This document shows, piece after piece, positions 8,081 to 16,727 of a DNA stretch of 48,872 nucleotides. The translations under genes were made by a program, and so were the position numbers. The notes below the pieces were generated by a model, which did not search any database, was not told where the DNA came from, and saw only the letters and a program-made list of their open reading frames with translations. Position 1 is the first letter of the stretch; each line of letters starts with the position of its first letter. Origin of the DNA: Candidatus Aminicenantota bacterium (lineage in GTDB: Bacteria > Acidobacteriota > Aminicenantia > Aminicenantales > UBA4085); the NCBI GenBank assembly GCA_026393895.1, contig JAPKZG010000081.1, positions 1 to 48,872 of the forward strand, written 5' to 3'.

Positions 8081-9193
8081 TCAGTCTCCCAGGCTGGATT
8101 TCAGGAGTTCGGATTTGATCAAAAAGGAACCTGCGGTCACGACCGATTCCCCCGCCGAAAGCCCGTTGGTGATCTCGATTTCGGCGGCCGTCCGCGCGCC
8201 CGTTTCGACCGGGCGCAGAACGAACGTCGTCGCGCCGGTCTTGACGAACACGATAGGCCGGGATTGGAATTCCTGGAGAGCGGCCGCGGGAACGACGAGA
8301 GCCGACCGCTCCGCTCCGGAGGAGATCGCCGCTTCGACATACATGCCCGCGCGCAGGCTGCCGTCGATGTTTCCGACTTCGACCCGTCCCTTCACGGTCC
8401 TGGTTTTTTCATCCATGACCGCGCCGATAAGAACGAGGCGTCCCATAAATTCCCGGTCCGGGTAGGCCTGGGTCCGAAGGATCGTGTCCGAACCGGCCCG
8501 GATTCCGGAGAGATCTTTCTCGAAGATGTGGACGCACGCCCAAAGGCTCGACATATCGGCCAGCTTGAACAAGGATCCGCCCATGTCCACGTGGGCGCCG
8601 GCCAAGGCCGGGGCCTCGATGATCGTCCCGGAAAACGGCGCCCGGACCGAAAGAAACGGCCGGACTTCTCCCGCCGCGATCAAGGCATCGATATCCGTGT
8701 CCTCCAATCCCAGCGGGTGGAGTTTCCGGCGGGCGGCCTGGAGAAATGCGTTCGCGGCGGATTCCTCGGGATCGCCGCGAAGACGGGCCGCTCGGGAGAC
8801 GGCTTGAAGGACTTCCGTCTGCGACGCCAGGTATTCCCGGCTGTAGATTTCGGCTAATACCTGTCCGGAGGAAACCCTGTCGCCGGCGACGGCCGCGACC
8901 CGTTCGATCCGGCCGTCCGCCCGGGCCGAGACCTCGACCAACCGCCGGGCATCGAAATCGAGTTCGCCCGGAGCGGATATTTTCCCGGCCAAAACGGTTC
9001 TTTTCGCCTGGGCCACGACGATTCCTCCGTCGGCTTGGGCCTCGGCTGAAAGAGTCACCGTACCGGTCGGCGCGTTCTGGCGATCTTCATCCGCAAGCCC
9101 GGTTTCGGAAGGAGCGTTTCCAGGCCGGCAGGCCGGATAAAAGCCGATCGCGATGATCATCATCAAAGCCAAAATATTTCTTGTCCTGTTCAT
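8081..9193 (-). CDS. Periplasmic adaptor of metal RND efflux (CusB-like)
   Basis: The membrane-fusion protein linking the RND pump to the outer-membrane channel. The 370 residues begin with a signal peptide ending in a lipobox (FYPAC, Cys about 22), so it is probably anchored by lipid. Then come the barrel/lipoyl half (GRIERVAAVAGDRVSSGQVL), a helical hairpin (SREYLASQTEVLQAVSR) and the return lipoyl half (VRAPFSGTIIEAPALAGAHV). There is no extra CusF-like or N-terminal metal-binding domain, and His/Met clusters are absent. The order outer-membrane factor, adaptor, pump with gaps of 15 and 1 bases fits a Czc/Cus operon. Confidence 0.88.
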   Translation of the reverse strand: MNRTRNILALMMIIAIGFYPACRPGNAPSETGLADEDRQNAPTGTVTLSAEAQADGGIVVAQAKRTVLAGKISAPGELDFDARRLVEVSARADGRIERVAAVAGDRVSSGQVLAEIYSREYLASQTEVLQAVSRAARLRGDPEESAANAFLQAARRKLHPLGLEDTDIDALIAAGEVRPFLSVRAPFSGTIIEAPALAGAHVDMGGSLFKLADMSSLWACVHIFEKDLSGIRAGSDTILRTQAYPDREFMGRLVLIGAVMDEKTRTVKGRVEVGNIDGSLRAGMYVEAAISSGAERSALVVPAAALQEFQSRPIVFVKTGATTFVLRPVETGARTAAEIEITNGLSAGESVVTAGSFLIKSELLKSSLGD

Positions 9194-9208
9194 GTTCCTA
9201 CTCCGCGT

Positions 9209-10480
9209 TCAGAATTCTTCGCCCGCCGTTTCCATCTCGGCCAGGGCGACGGCATATAAGTAGAGGGCGTTCAAATGCTCGATCCTCGCTTCGGAAAGCG
9301 AGCGGAAGAGGTCGAGAAGGGCGTAGGCTTCGATCCGGCCGAGCCGGTATTGTTCCAATCCGTTATCGATTTCGGCTTCGATTTCAGCCAGGAGTTTTTG
9401 TTCGAATACCTTGACCTGCTCTTCGGCAGCCCGGGCATTCGCGTGAGCCGTGCCGATGAGGACGGTAAGACGGCGAACCAGGGCGGAGGTCTGGATCAGG
9501 CCTTTTTCCCGCGCGGCGGCCGCCTCCGCCCGGAGGCCTTCCGCCCGTACCTTTGAAAGGGGCAGGCTGAGGCCGAGGGAAAATCCCCAGCCCCGGATGT
9601 TTTTGCTGGGAATGAAAAGGCCGGCTTCGAAATCGGGCTTCCCGGCCAGGGAAGCCAGGCGAATTTCGACAGCGGCCCGGGATTCCCGAAGGCGGGCAAG
9701 CCGCATCGACGGCCGGTTCGTTATTGCCGATTCAAGGATTTGACCGAGCGAAGATTCAAACGGCCGAAAGGTCAGGTCGTCCGTCAACCGAACCTGATTT
9801 TCCGTAGGGATGCCGAGCAAGAGAAGAAGCTCGGCCCGGGATGCATCCCTTTCCCTCCGAGCTTCGATCAGGCGGTTCTGGAGCCTGGCCTTCTCAATCC
9901 TGGTCCTCAGAATATCGCCATAGGCGGCATCCCCGCTTTCGAAACGGATCGTCATCGCTTCCAGAAACCGGTCAAGAAGACCGGAAAGCGACTCCGTGGC
10001 CTGAAGCGTCCGATCGGCCAGGATTGCCCGGTAATAGGCTTTCTTGACTTTGGCGGTCAGGAGAAGCCCGATGCGCTCGATTTCCAGGGAAGCCGCGTCC
10101 TCGTCGTGCCGGGCGATTTCGACCCGGGCCGTCCGGCGGCCGGGAAACTCGAACGCTTGTTCCATCCCGAGAGAGTATTCGGTTTCGACCTCGCCGGATT
10201 TAAGCGTCCAGGGAATTCCGGCCGTCCCGACAGAAAGCAGGGGATCGGGGCGGGCTTCCATCTGCATCCGGCGGGCGGAGGCCGCCTTGACTTCCTCCCG
10301 GGCCAGGAGAATATCGGGATGGCCGGCCAAAGCGGTTTCGACGGCCCGGGACAGGGACAGTTCCGCAGGGATGTCCCGATGCGGCTCCTGCGTAAAAACA
10401 ACGGCGCTGGAGAAAAAGAAAATCGAGAATAGAAGCCCCGCTCTCCGGCGGATGTTTCGTTCATTCGGCTGTGCGTTCAT
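9209..10480 (-). CDS. Outer-membrane factor of metal efflux (CusC/CzcC-like)
   Basis: A TolC-family channel of 423 residues with an N-terminal signal peptide (hydrophobic GLLFSIFFFSSAVVF) and two OEP repeats. The first starts at LSLSRAVETALAGHPDILLAREEV; the second includes RPSMRLARLRESRAAVEIRLA. The conserved RPDPLLSVG/GIPW region is typical of CzcC. GAGGAG about 8 bases before ATG supports the start. It is 101 bases downstream of the Cys/His-rich gene and directly ahead of the adaptor and pump. Confidence 0.87.
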   Translation of the reverse strand: MNAQPNERNIRRRAGLLFSIFFFSSAVVFTQEPHRDIPAELSLSRAVETALAGHPDILLAREEVKAASARRMQMEARPDPLLSVGTAGIPWTLKSGEVETEYSLGMEQAFEFPGRRTARVEIARHDEDAASLEIERIGLLLTAKVKKAYYRAILADRTLQATESLSGLLDRFLEAMTIRFESGDAAYGDILRTRIEKARLQNRLIEARRERDASRAELLLLLGIPTENQVRLTDDLTFRPFESSLGQILESAITNRPSMRLARLRESRAAVEIRLASLAGKPDFEAGLFIPSKNIRGWGFSLGLSLPLSKVRAEGLRAEAAAAREKGLIQTSALVRRLTVLIGTAHANARAAEEQVKVFEQKLLAEIEAEIDNGLEQYRLGRIEAYALLDLFRSLSEARIEHLNALYLYAVALAEMETAGEEF

Positions 10481-10581
10481 GGGACCGACTCCTCTCGGCG
10501 GGATGACGACAGGGACCGGAGACTAGGATAATCTCCGGACGGGGGACCGGCGGCCGAAAAGCCTCCGGACGAGGAGGCGAC

Positions 10582-11049
10582 CTAGCAGCGCAGGACGCCC
10601 GCTTGGTCGGGAAGGGAAGGCGGGGCGGTGGAAGGAAAACGGACGTCGGACGCGACACCCGCTCGGTCAGGTTCCGCTAAAAGGGCGGCAACAATGGAAA
10701 CGGGCCCGCTCATCCCCGGCAAACGGAGGGTCTCGTCGCGCCTGAACGCAAACCGATCGGCCTGGTTCAGGAACGGTTCGTGGGCGCAGTGGCAAGCGTC
10801 GATGACCGGGCCGTTTTGACGGCCGGCGGCCGCCGCCTCGGCGAGATGTTTCAGGCAATGCTCGCATTCATCGCAAAGGCAGGAACCGCCCGGGCCGGAA
10901 AATTCCACCGCGACCCGCCCCCCGGGCCGATGGCAAAAGACGATCCCGGGCAGAGCCGCGGCGACGACGAAACCCAAATGAATGACGGCGGCTGAGACGC
11001 ATATGAGCCTCCGCGCCGGCCGTATCCATCGCTTCGTTTTCACCCGCAT
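10582..11049 (-). CDS. Exported Cys/His-rich protein at head of metal-efflux operon
   Basis: A 155-residue protein I cannot assign to a named family. Residues 14-38 form a hydrophobic signal or anchor helix. After it come CH (39-40), a C57-C59-C62-C65 cluster (CLCDECEHC) and C86-H87-C88-H90, an obvious set of potential metal ligands; the last residue is also Cys. The second half has no recognisable motif. Its position just ahead of the RND operon suggests periplasmic metal binding, buffering or sensing; that is inference. A possible promoter at 11050-11078 sits so close that the true start may be the GTG at 11043. Confidence 0.65.
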   Translation of the reverse strand: MRVKTKRWIRPARRLICVSAAVIHLGFVVAAALPGIVFCHRPGGRVAVEFSGPGGSCLCDECEHCLKHLAEAAAAGRQNGPVIDACHCAHEPFLNQADRFAFRRDETLRLPGMSGPVSIVAALLAEPDRAGVASDVRFPSTAPPSLPDQAGVLRC

Positions 11050-11078
11050 ATGTTATTACCGCCGCCTTCGTCGGTCAA
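11050..11078 (-). promoter_or_regulatory. Possible promoter of the metal-efflux operon
   Basis: On the minus strand: TTGACC (11078-11073), 17-base spacer, TAACAT (11055-11050). The -10 box touches the annotated ATG, so transcription would begin inside or just after it. Either the message is leaderless from GTG 11043 or the real -10 is another hexamer. An inverted repeat (11082-11103) sits just upstream. Confidence 0.4.
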
Positions 11079-11081
11079 TGG

Positions 11082-11144
11082 CGAGAAATGCCCGCATTTC
11101 TCGTCATAGCCCTTCGTGAAGGGCCTTGCCCGAAGCTAGGGCAA
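11082..11144. repeat. Three consecutive inverted repeats
   Basis: CGAGAAATGC-CC-GCATTTCTCG (11082-11103, perfect 10-base arms), GCCCTTC-GT-GAAGGGC (11109-11124, perfect 7-base arms) and TTGCCC-7-GGGCAA (11126-11144, perfect 6-base arms). None is followed by a T-run. The first is next to the candidate promoter of the metal operon and could be a regulator's operator; the others could be RNA hairpins downstream of tolC. Confidence 0.6.
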
Positions 11145-11326
11145 CGCCGATAAAATGCTCGCATTTGTCAGTGTAGCCCTACGTGGAAGACTTTGTCCTG
11201 GCTCGGGGCCTGGCCCCTCCCGAAGGACGACAAAGCTCGTCTGAAACAAGGGCAATGACGAGAAAGAATTCATAGAAAGAATCCTTTCGCCATAGTCCTA
11301 CGCGGAGGATTTTGTCCTGCCTTTCG
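11092..11326. repeat. Degenerate direct repeats, three copies
   Basis: Three related segments, near 11094-11135, 11160-11205 and 11284-11330, share a pattern close to TAGyCCTwCGyGgAgGa followed by a TTTGTCCTG-like stretch, with 55-80 bases between copies. The best-matching parts are TAGCCCTACGTGGAAGAC (copy 2) and TAGTCCTACGCGGAGGAT (copy 3). The block has no supported gene between tolC and the Cys/His-rich gene. It may be a lineage-specific intergenic repeat. Confidence 0.5.
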
Positions 11327-11366
11327 CGCCCTCCCGGAGGGGAACGCATCCGCGAAGGAAAAACCG

Positions 11367-12935
11367 TCAATTCGATCGGCCGCCGAGCAAATCGGCGATC
11401 CGGATGTTTTTGCTTTCCAGGAGCGTCCCCATCGACCGGTCCAAATCGGCCTGGGCGATGTTGTAGTCGATGATCGCCTTCAATTCCTGGACCCGGGCGG
11501 TCGTCATGTCGCGTTGGTATTGGAGAACCATGTAATTCGTGCTCAAACCGACGCGGAGTTTCTCCTCCTCGGCGGCGAGCTTTTTTTCCGCCAGGTCGCG
11601 GGCAACCTTGTAGGCCTGGACCTGCTTGTAGGTCGTTTGGAGGGTCCGGACGGAGTTGCGGATTTCCAAAACGGCGGACTGCTCGGAATTCTTCATGTTG
11701 AGAAGCGCCGTCTTCATCGACAGCTGGGCCTGGGCATAGGCGGCCCGGGACAGGATCGTGTTCAGGCCGATGTCCAAGGTCAGCCCGACGCTCCAATTTT
11801 GATATTTGAACCCGAAAACGTCATTCCATGAATCCGACCAATATCCGGGGATGGTCCCGATGACGTTGCCGAAATAATCGCTGTCGTAAATCAACTGCGT
11901 TCCCGAGACGCCCGGGCTGGCGTAGGAGGCGTTGAAGCTCAAGGAGGGGAGAAGCTGATTCTTGGCATAATCGAGGTTGAGGTCCTCGGTCTTGAGGTTG
12001 ATCCGGGAAATCCGGAGATCGGGCCTCTTCTCCTTGGCCACGGATAACGCCTGGCCGACTTCGATTCGGCGTTCCTCGAAGCGGGGGGAATCGAGAGCGA
12101 CAATGTCCCGAAGCCCGCTTTCCTCCTCCGGCGTGAAATTGAGAAGGTTTTTAATTTGATCCTCATTGGCCTTGACCGACGCCTCGGCCGAAAGGATGAC
12201 CGCTTCGCGCGTCGCGACTTCACTTTCGGCCGTCAGAACGTCCAGAGGCGCCAGCGTTCCGATTTCCACGGATCTCTGGTTTTTTGCCAGAAAATCCCGG
12301 GCCAGGTCGAGCGATTTCTGCTGGACCTTGAGGTTCTCGATGCTGTACACCAGGTTCCAATACGCCTGGACGACGCTGTAGATCGTGTCCTGGACGGTTT
12401 GAGCGAATTGGATCTCGGAAACGTCCAGATTGTTCCGGGCGACGACGATGTCCTTTTGGGTCATTTTCACCCCGAAATTCCGGAGCAGCGGCTGGGAGAA
12501 GCTGAACTGGAGCTGGCTGTTGTAACGGGGATTGATTGTCGTTCCGGTCTGGTTGGTGTTCGTCATGGCCGAAGTCATCCCGAGCGTTACGGTTCCGCCC
12601 AGAGGGATCGTTTCCGTGACCTGAGCGGAATAATTCCCGTTCTTGGTCAGAGTCCGGTCCTGGGATTCCAGCCAGGAATACGAGGCGTTGCTCGAGTTTC
12701 GCTTTGAAAAGCCGAAGCTGAAGGTCGGCAAGTATTTCTCCATAGCCTGCCGGATGGAAAGCTCGGAATCCTGAGGCGTTAAAACGGCCACCTGGATGGA
12801 AAGGTTGTTTTTAAGAGCCCGAACGATGCACTCGTCCAAGGTCAGGGACATCGTCTTTGGCGGCTCCTGAGCCACAAGAGCCACGGCCAGTAAGGCCAGC
12901 ACTCCGGTCGCGGCGATCCGTCGCGGGATGTTCAT
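11367..12935 (-). CDS. TolC-family outer-membrane efflux protein
   Basis: The outer-membrane channel for the MacAB-type exporter encoded just upstream. A 522-residue protein with a signal peptide (GVLALLAVALVAQ, cut probably near residue 22) and two TolC repeats, the first starting at MSLTLDECIVRALKNNLSIQVA and including the strand LQFSFSQPLLRNFG. ATG 12935 is preferred to 12962 because GGAG lies 8 bases before it and the signal peptide then starts normally. It is the last gene of the ECF-sigma operon, 55 bases after the permease gene. Hairpin-forming DNA but no classical terminator follows. Confidence 0.88.
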   Translation of the reverse strand: MNIPRRIAATGVLALLAVALVAQEPPKTMSLTLDECIVRALKNNLSIQVAVLTPQDSELSIRQAMEKYLPTFSFGFSKRNSSNASYSWLESQDRTLTKNGNYSAQVTETIPLGGTVTLGMTSAMTNTNQTGTTINPRYNSQLQFSFSQPLLRNFGVKMTQKDIVVARNNLDVSEIQFAQTVQDTIYSVVQAYWNLVYSIENLKVQQKSLDLARDFLAKNQRSVEIGTLAPLDVLTAESEVATREAVILSAEASVKANEDQIKNLLNFTPEEESGLRDIVALDSPRFEERRIEVGQALSVAKEKRPDLRISRINLKTEDLNLDYAKNQLLPSLSFNASYASPGVSGTQLIYDSDYFGNVIGTIPGYWSDSWNDVFGFKYQNWSVGLTLDIGLNTILSRAAYAQAQLSMKTALLNMKNSEQSAVLEIRNSVRTLQTTYKQVQAYKVARDLAEKKLAAEEEKLRVGLSTNYMVLQYQRDMTTARVQELKAIIDYNIAQADLDRSMGTLLESKNIRIADLLGGRSN

Positions 12936-12990
12936 ATTTATTTCTCCTTCGGCGATTTTCAATATTCTGGGAAGAATCGTCCGTCCGCCC

Positions 12991-14217
12991 TTATTCGTAA
13001 CGCAAGGCTTCGATCGGATCGAGTTTGGAGGCTTTCCGGGCCGGATAAAACCCGAAGAAAATCCCCACCGATCCCGAAAACAGGAAGGCCAGGAGGACCG
13101 AGGTCCAGGACACCATGGTCGTGATGGAGGAAAAAATCGAAATGTACTTCAAGAGCTTGGATACTCCGACGCCCAAGGCAATTCCGAGAATTCCTCCCAA
13201 AAGGCTGAGGACGATGGCTTCGGCCAAGAATTGGAGGAGAATATCGCGTTCCCGGGCACCGATGGACATCCGGATGCCGATTTCCCGGATGCGTTCAGTC
13301 ACCGAAACCAGCATGATGTTCATGATCCCGATGCCGCCGACAAGAAGGGAGATCGAGGCGATCGATCCGAGCAGGATCGTTAAAATCCCGGTCGCCTCGG
13401 CTGCGCCTTCGGCGATCTCGGCCATGTTCCGGACTTGAAAGTCGTCTTCGGCGCCCTCTCCGATCCGATGGCGGCTCCGCAAAAGATCGGTGATTTCATT
13501 CTGCGCGTCGGTCGTCTTGGTCGCAGAAACCGCCGAAACGTCAATGGACTCAATGTTCTCCGCTCTCTGGAGGCGTTTGATCGCCGTCGTGTACGGGACG
13601 CAAATCATGTCGTCGCGGCTGCCGAAGCCGCCCGATTCGCCCTTGGCCTTGAAGACGCCGAGAATAAGAAACGGCACCTTGTTGATGCGGATCGTTTTGC
13701 CGACGGGATTCTCCCCTTCGTCAAAGAGATTTTTTTGGATGTCGGCCCCGATCACGCAGACCTTGGCCGCCGAACGAACCATGCTGTCGTCGAAGTAGGA
13801 ACCGGCCACGACATCCCATTTGCGGACGAGAGGATAGGCCTCTCCCGTCCCCTGGATCTGGGTATTCCAGTTTTTACTGCCGTAAACAACTTGGGCCCGG
13901 CTTCTAACACTGGGGGAGATCGCTTCGACGGAGGGAAGCTTGGCGATCGCGTTGGCGTCTTCGATCGTCAGTCGGTTGTATTGGCCGGTTTGGGTTTGGA
14001 CGCCACCCATGCTCCGATGACTGCCGCCGACAGAAATCAAGTTCGTGCCCATGGCTGCAAACCGGGATTCGACGGCCGCCCGGGCGCCCGCGCCGATGCT
14101 GACCATGGCGATTACGGCCGCGACGCCGATGATGATCCCCAGGCAGGTGAGAAACGTCCTCATCTTGTTCCGGGCCAGGGCCCGGAGCGACACTCGCAAT
14201 ATTCGCAAGACGTTCAT
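12991..14217 (-). CDS. MacB-type ABC transporter permease
   Basis: A 408-residue FtsX/MacB-family permease: transmembrane helix 1 at about 20-43, a large periplasmic MacB_PCD domain (about 45-265) and three C-terminal helices (about 280-400) ending in FGFYPARKASKLDPIEALRYE, the family's characteristic end. E. coli MacB fuses permease and ATPase; here they are separate. These pumps work as mechanotransmitters, expelling substrates from the periplasm via MacA and TolC. GGAG 7 bases upstream supports the start. The ATPase gene ends 15 bases before it. Substrate unknown. Confidence 0.93.
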   Translation of the reverse strand: MNVLRILRVSLRALARNKMRTFLTCLGIIIGVAAVIAMVSIGAGARAAVESRFAAMGTNLISVGGSHRSMGGVQTQTGQYNRLTIEDANAIAKLPSVEAISPSVRSRAQVVYGSKNWNTQIQGTGEAYPLVRKWDVVAGSYFDDSMVRSAAKVCVIGADIQKNLFDEGENPVGKTIRINKVPFLILGVFKAKGESGGFGSRDDMICVPYTTAIKRLQRAENIESIDVSAVSATKTTDAQNEITDLLRSRHRIGEGAEDDFQVRNMAEIAEGAAEATGILTILLGSIASISLLVGGIGIMNIMLVSVTERIREIGIRMSIGARERDILLQFLAEAIVLSLLGGILGIALGVGVSKLLKYISIFSSITTMVSWTSVLLAFLFSGSVGIFFGFYPARKASKLDPIEALRYE

Positions 14218-14232
14218 TCCTTCTCTCCTTGG

Positions 14233-14916
14233 CTAATCTTCCCGGACGATGAGGCCGTCCTTCATATGGATGCGGCGCTTGGCCCGGACGCCGATGTCCG
14301 CCTCATGGGTCACCATGACGATGCTGATGCCCTCTTCGTGGTTGAGCTTCTCGAAAATGTTCATGATCTCGTCGCTCGTTTTGGAATCCAGGTTACCCGT
14401 CGGCTCGTCGGCCAGGATGAGCCGGGGCCGATTGAGCAGCGCCCGGGCGATCGCGACCCGCTGCTGTTCTCCGCCCGACAACTGGTTCGTCCTGTGGGCC
14501 TCCCGGCCCTTGAGGCCGACGGCCGAAAGCGAGGCCATCGCCCTGGCCGTCCGTTCTTTATGGGTCACGTTGGCGTAAATCAGCGGGAGTTCCGTGTTTT
14601 CCAGGGCCGTCGTCCGGGGGAGGAGGTTGAAGGATTGAAAAACGAAGCCGATTTTCTTGTTGCGGATGCCGGCCAGCGCGTTCCGGTCGAGGGTGGAAAT
14701 GTCCTCCCCGTCCAGGAAATATCGGCCGTCGGTCGGCTTGTCGAGGCATCCGATGATGTTCATCAAAGTCGACTTTCCCGACCCCGAAGCGCCCATGATC
14801 GCCACGAAATCGCCGGCCGGGACGATATTGCTCACTCCGCGGAGGGCCCGAACCTCGGTCTCTCCGACAATGTACGTCTTGATCAGGTTCTCCAGGCGGA
14901 TGATATTCTTATCCAT
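14233..14916 (-). CDS. MacB/LolD-type ABC transporter ATPase
   Basis: The ATPase partner of the permease downstream. In 227 residues it shows Walker A GASGSGKST (42-50), Q-loop FVFQSFNLLPR, ABC signature LSGGEQQRVAIARAL, Walker B LILADEPTGNLD and the switch histidine in VMVTHE. The FQSFNLLP and DEPTGNLD forms are typical of the MacB/LolD/FtsE class, which couples to FtsX-like permeases. It starts 25 bases after macA. Confidence 0.93.
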   Translation of the reverse strand: MDKNIIRLENLIKTYIVGETEVRALRGVSNIVPAGDFVAIMGASGSGKSTLMNIIGCLDKPTDGRYFLDGEDISTLDRNALAGIRNKKIGFVFQSFNLLPRTTALENTELPLIYANVTHKERTARAMASLSAVGLKGREAHRTNQLSGGEQQRVAIARALLNRPRLILADEPTGNLDSKTSDEIMNIFEKLNHEEGISIVMVTHEADIGVRAKRRIHMKDGLIVRED

Positions 14917-14941
14917 GATCGTTTCGTCCCTTCACCCGCGC

Positions 14942-16297
14942 TTAACGGCGCGGAGGGCCCATAAACATCATGCCGGGCATGGGGCCACCCTGTTGGTTCG
15001 TCGTCGCGGCCGCGCCGGCGCCCGTGCCCAGAATCACCTTCAAGCCTTCTTTTAAGTCCCCGGAGATCAGGGCGGAATAGGAGTTGTCGGTCACACCGGT
15101 CCGGATGGGCACAGGCCGGATTTTGCCCGAATCCTCGAGAATCCAGACCCGGCCGTAGCCGTCGCGAGTCCGGGCCTGGGCGATCTTTTGCTTCATTTCG
15201 GGAGTCATCGAGGCAAAATCCGGGCGCGGAACACCCCCCGAGGTTTGTTCCCGGCTCTCGCCCTGGTTTTGGTTCGACTGCTTGGGCTTCATTTCCGCCC
15301 GGACTTCCTCGAAGATCTTCTTCATTTCCTCATCGGAAAGCGACGGCGTGAACTTGAGGGCCGAGTTGGGAATCTTGATGGCGCCCCGGGCTTCCCCGGT
15401 GACGATGGATACGGTCGCGGTCATCCCCGGCCTCAATTTCAATTCCGGATTGCTCGTTTTGATGATCGTCGCATACGTGACGACGTTGTTGGATGTCGTC
15501 GGCGAATTGCGGACCTGGAGGATTTCGCCGGTGAAGACCTCCCCTTGGAACGCGTCGACGGAAAACCGGACTTTCTGTCCTTCCTTCACCCGGCCGATGT
15601 CGGCCTCGTCCACCGGGCACTCGACCTGCATGTTGGTCAGGTCGCTCGCGACCTTGAAAAGAACCGGCGTCGTGTAACCGGCGGCCACCGTCTGGCCGAT
15701 GTTGACGTTCCGGGTGATGACCGTTCCATCGATCGGGGAGCGGATGATGGCGTAGGACAAGTCGACCTTGCTTTGGTCGAGGGCGGATTTCTGCTGGGCC
15801 AGGCTCGCCTCCGCCACCTGAAGGTTGACCTTCGCCCCGATATAATTGGCCTCGGCCGTTTCCTTGTCCTCGTAGGACACGAGTTGCCGGCTGAAAAGAT
15901 CCTGGGTCCGGTCCCATTTCTTCTTGGCGTTTTCCAAGTTGATTTTAGCCTGTTCCAGCGAGGCCTGGCGGCTCTGGTAGCTGGCTTCGTTCTGCTCGAC
16001 CTTCGCTTTCAGAATGTCCTGGTCGATTTCGGCAACGACCTGGCCGGCCTTGACGACGGAATTGAAGTCGGCGTGGAGCGTGACGATCTTGCCCGAAACC
16101 TGGCTGCCGATTTCGATGATATCGACGGGGTTGACCGTTCCGGACGTGACGACCAGGGCCTCGATGTCGCCCGTGGTCAGGGCCTCGGTGCGGTATTTGG
16201 GAACCTCGACCTTGCCTTTTTTAAAAAAGGAAAAGCCCAGGATCAGTCCCGCGATGATGGCCAGGATCACCGCTCCCATCAGAATTTTCTTTTTCAT
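14942..16297 (-). CDS. MacA-like periplasmic adaptor (HlyD family)
   Basis: Membrane-fusion protein of a MacAB-TolC exporter. The 451 residues comprise an N-terminal membrane anchor (7-25), lipoyl halves (IEIGSQVSGKIVTLHADFNS and IIRSPIDGTVITRNVNIG), a long alpha-hairpin between them (about 95-175) and beta-barrel plus membrane-proximal domains. A Gln-rich stretch (about 335-350) interrupts the last domain, and the C-terminus is Gly/Met/Pro-rich. AAGGAG 7-8 bases upstream supports this start, although the preceding Spy-like frame runs 77 bases into it. Confidence 0.92.
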   Translation of the reverse strand: MKKKILMGAVILAIIAGLILGFSFFKKGKVEVPKYRTEALTTGDIEALVVTSGTVNPVDIIEIGSQVSGKIVTLHADFNSVVKAGQVVAEIDQDILKAKVEQNEASYQSRQASLEQAKINLENAKKKWDRTQDLFSRQLVSYEDKETAEANYIGAKVNLQVAEASLAQQKSALDQSKVDLSYAIIRSPIDGTVITRNVNIGQTVAAGYTTPVLFKVASDLTNMQVECPVDEADIGRVKEGQKVRFSVDAFQGEVFTGEILQVRNSPTTSNNVVTYATIIKTSNPELKLRPGMTATVSIVTGEARGAIKIPNSALKFTPSLSDEEMKKIFEEVRAEMKPKQSNQNQGESREQTSGGVPRPDFASMTPEMKQKIAQARTRDGYGRVWILEDSGKIRPVPIRTGVTDNSYSALISGDLKEGLKVILGTGAGAAATTNQQGGPMPGMMFMGPPRR

Positions 16298-16727
16298 CGC
16301 TGTTCTCCTTCGAAAAACCGCCTTCCGGGCGGGGGCCGGGATCGGCCGGCCGATCCCCGGCGTCTTTTTTCCGCGTCTCGCGGTATTTTTCCATCAGGGC
16401 GTCCTGCTTGACCTTTTGTTCCGGCGTCAGGACGGCGTCGATTTCTTTCCGGATTTCAGACCGGATTTCCGCCACGTGTTTGAAGAAATCGGACCGAAGC
16501 TCGTTGACCCGGCTGTCGTTTTTCTTAAAAATTTCGTGAATCTGGGTTTTCTGACCCTCCGAGAGGCCGAGGGCCTTCTCCCATTTTTCCGGAGACGGGC
16601 CGGGCCGATGGTGTCCCCGGGAGGTGAGAAGAAAACGATCGGCAAAGATTCCGGCCGCCGCGCCCGCGGCAAACGCAAGCAACAAGGAAAGAACGATTCC
16701 CAGGCGTGTTTGTTTCATGGTCTTCAT
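16221..16727 (-). CDS. Spy/CpxP-like periplasmic sensor or chaperone
   Basis: A 168-residue protein with an N-terminal membrane anchor or signal (9-30), a His pair (39-40) and a helical domain rich in charged heptads: LGLSEGQKTQIHEIFKKN and LRSDFFKHVAEIRSEIRKEI followed by VLTPEQ. This is the LTxxQ-style pattern of the Spy/CpxP/CnrX periplasmic heavy-metal sensor group. Its start overlaps the anti-sigma stop (ATGA). The C-terminal 25 or so residues are read from the macA ribosome site and start region, an unusually long 77-base overlap. By analogy with CnrX it could tune the sigma/anti-sigma pair; inference. Confidence 0.72.
   Translation of the reverse strand: MKTMKQTRLGIVLSLLLAFAAGAAAGIFADRFLLTSRGHHRPGPSPEKWEKALGLSEGQKTQIHEIFKKNDSRVNELRSDFFKHVAEIRSEIRKEIDAVLTPEQKVKQDALMEKYRETRKKDAGDRPADPGPRPEGGFSKENSDEKENSDGSGDPGHHRGTDPGLFLF

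Noticed and set aside
13435..14964. 509-residue open frame on the plus strand
   Set aside because: Antisense to the ABC permease and ATPase genes; composition typical of a shadow frame.
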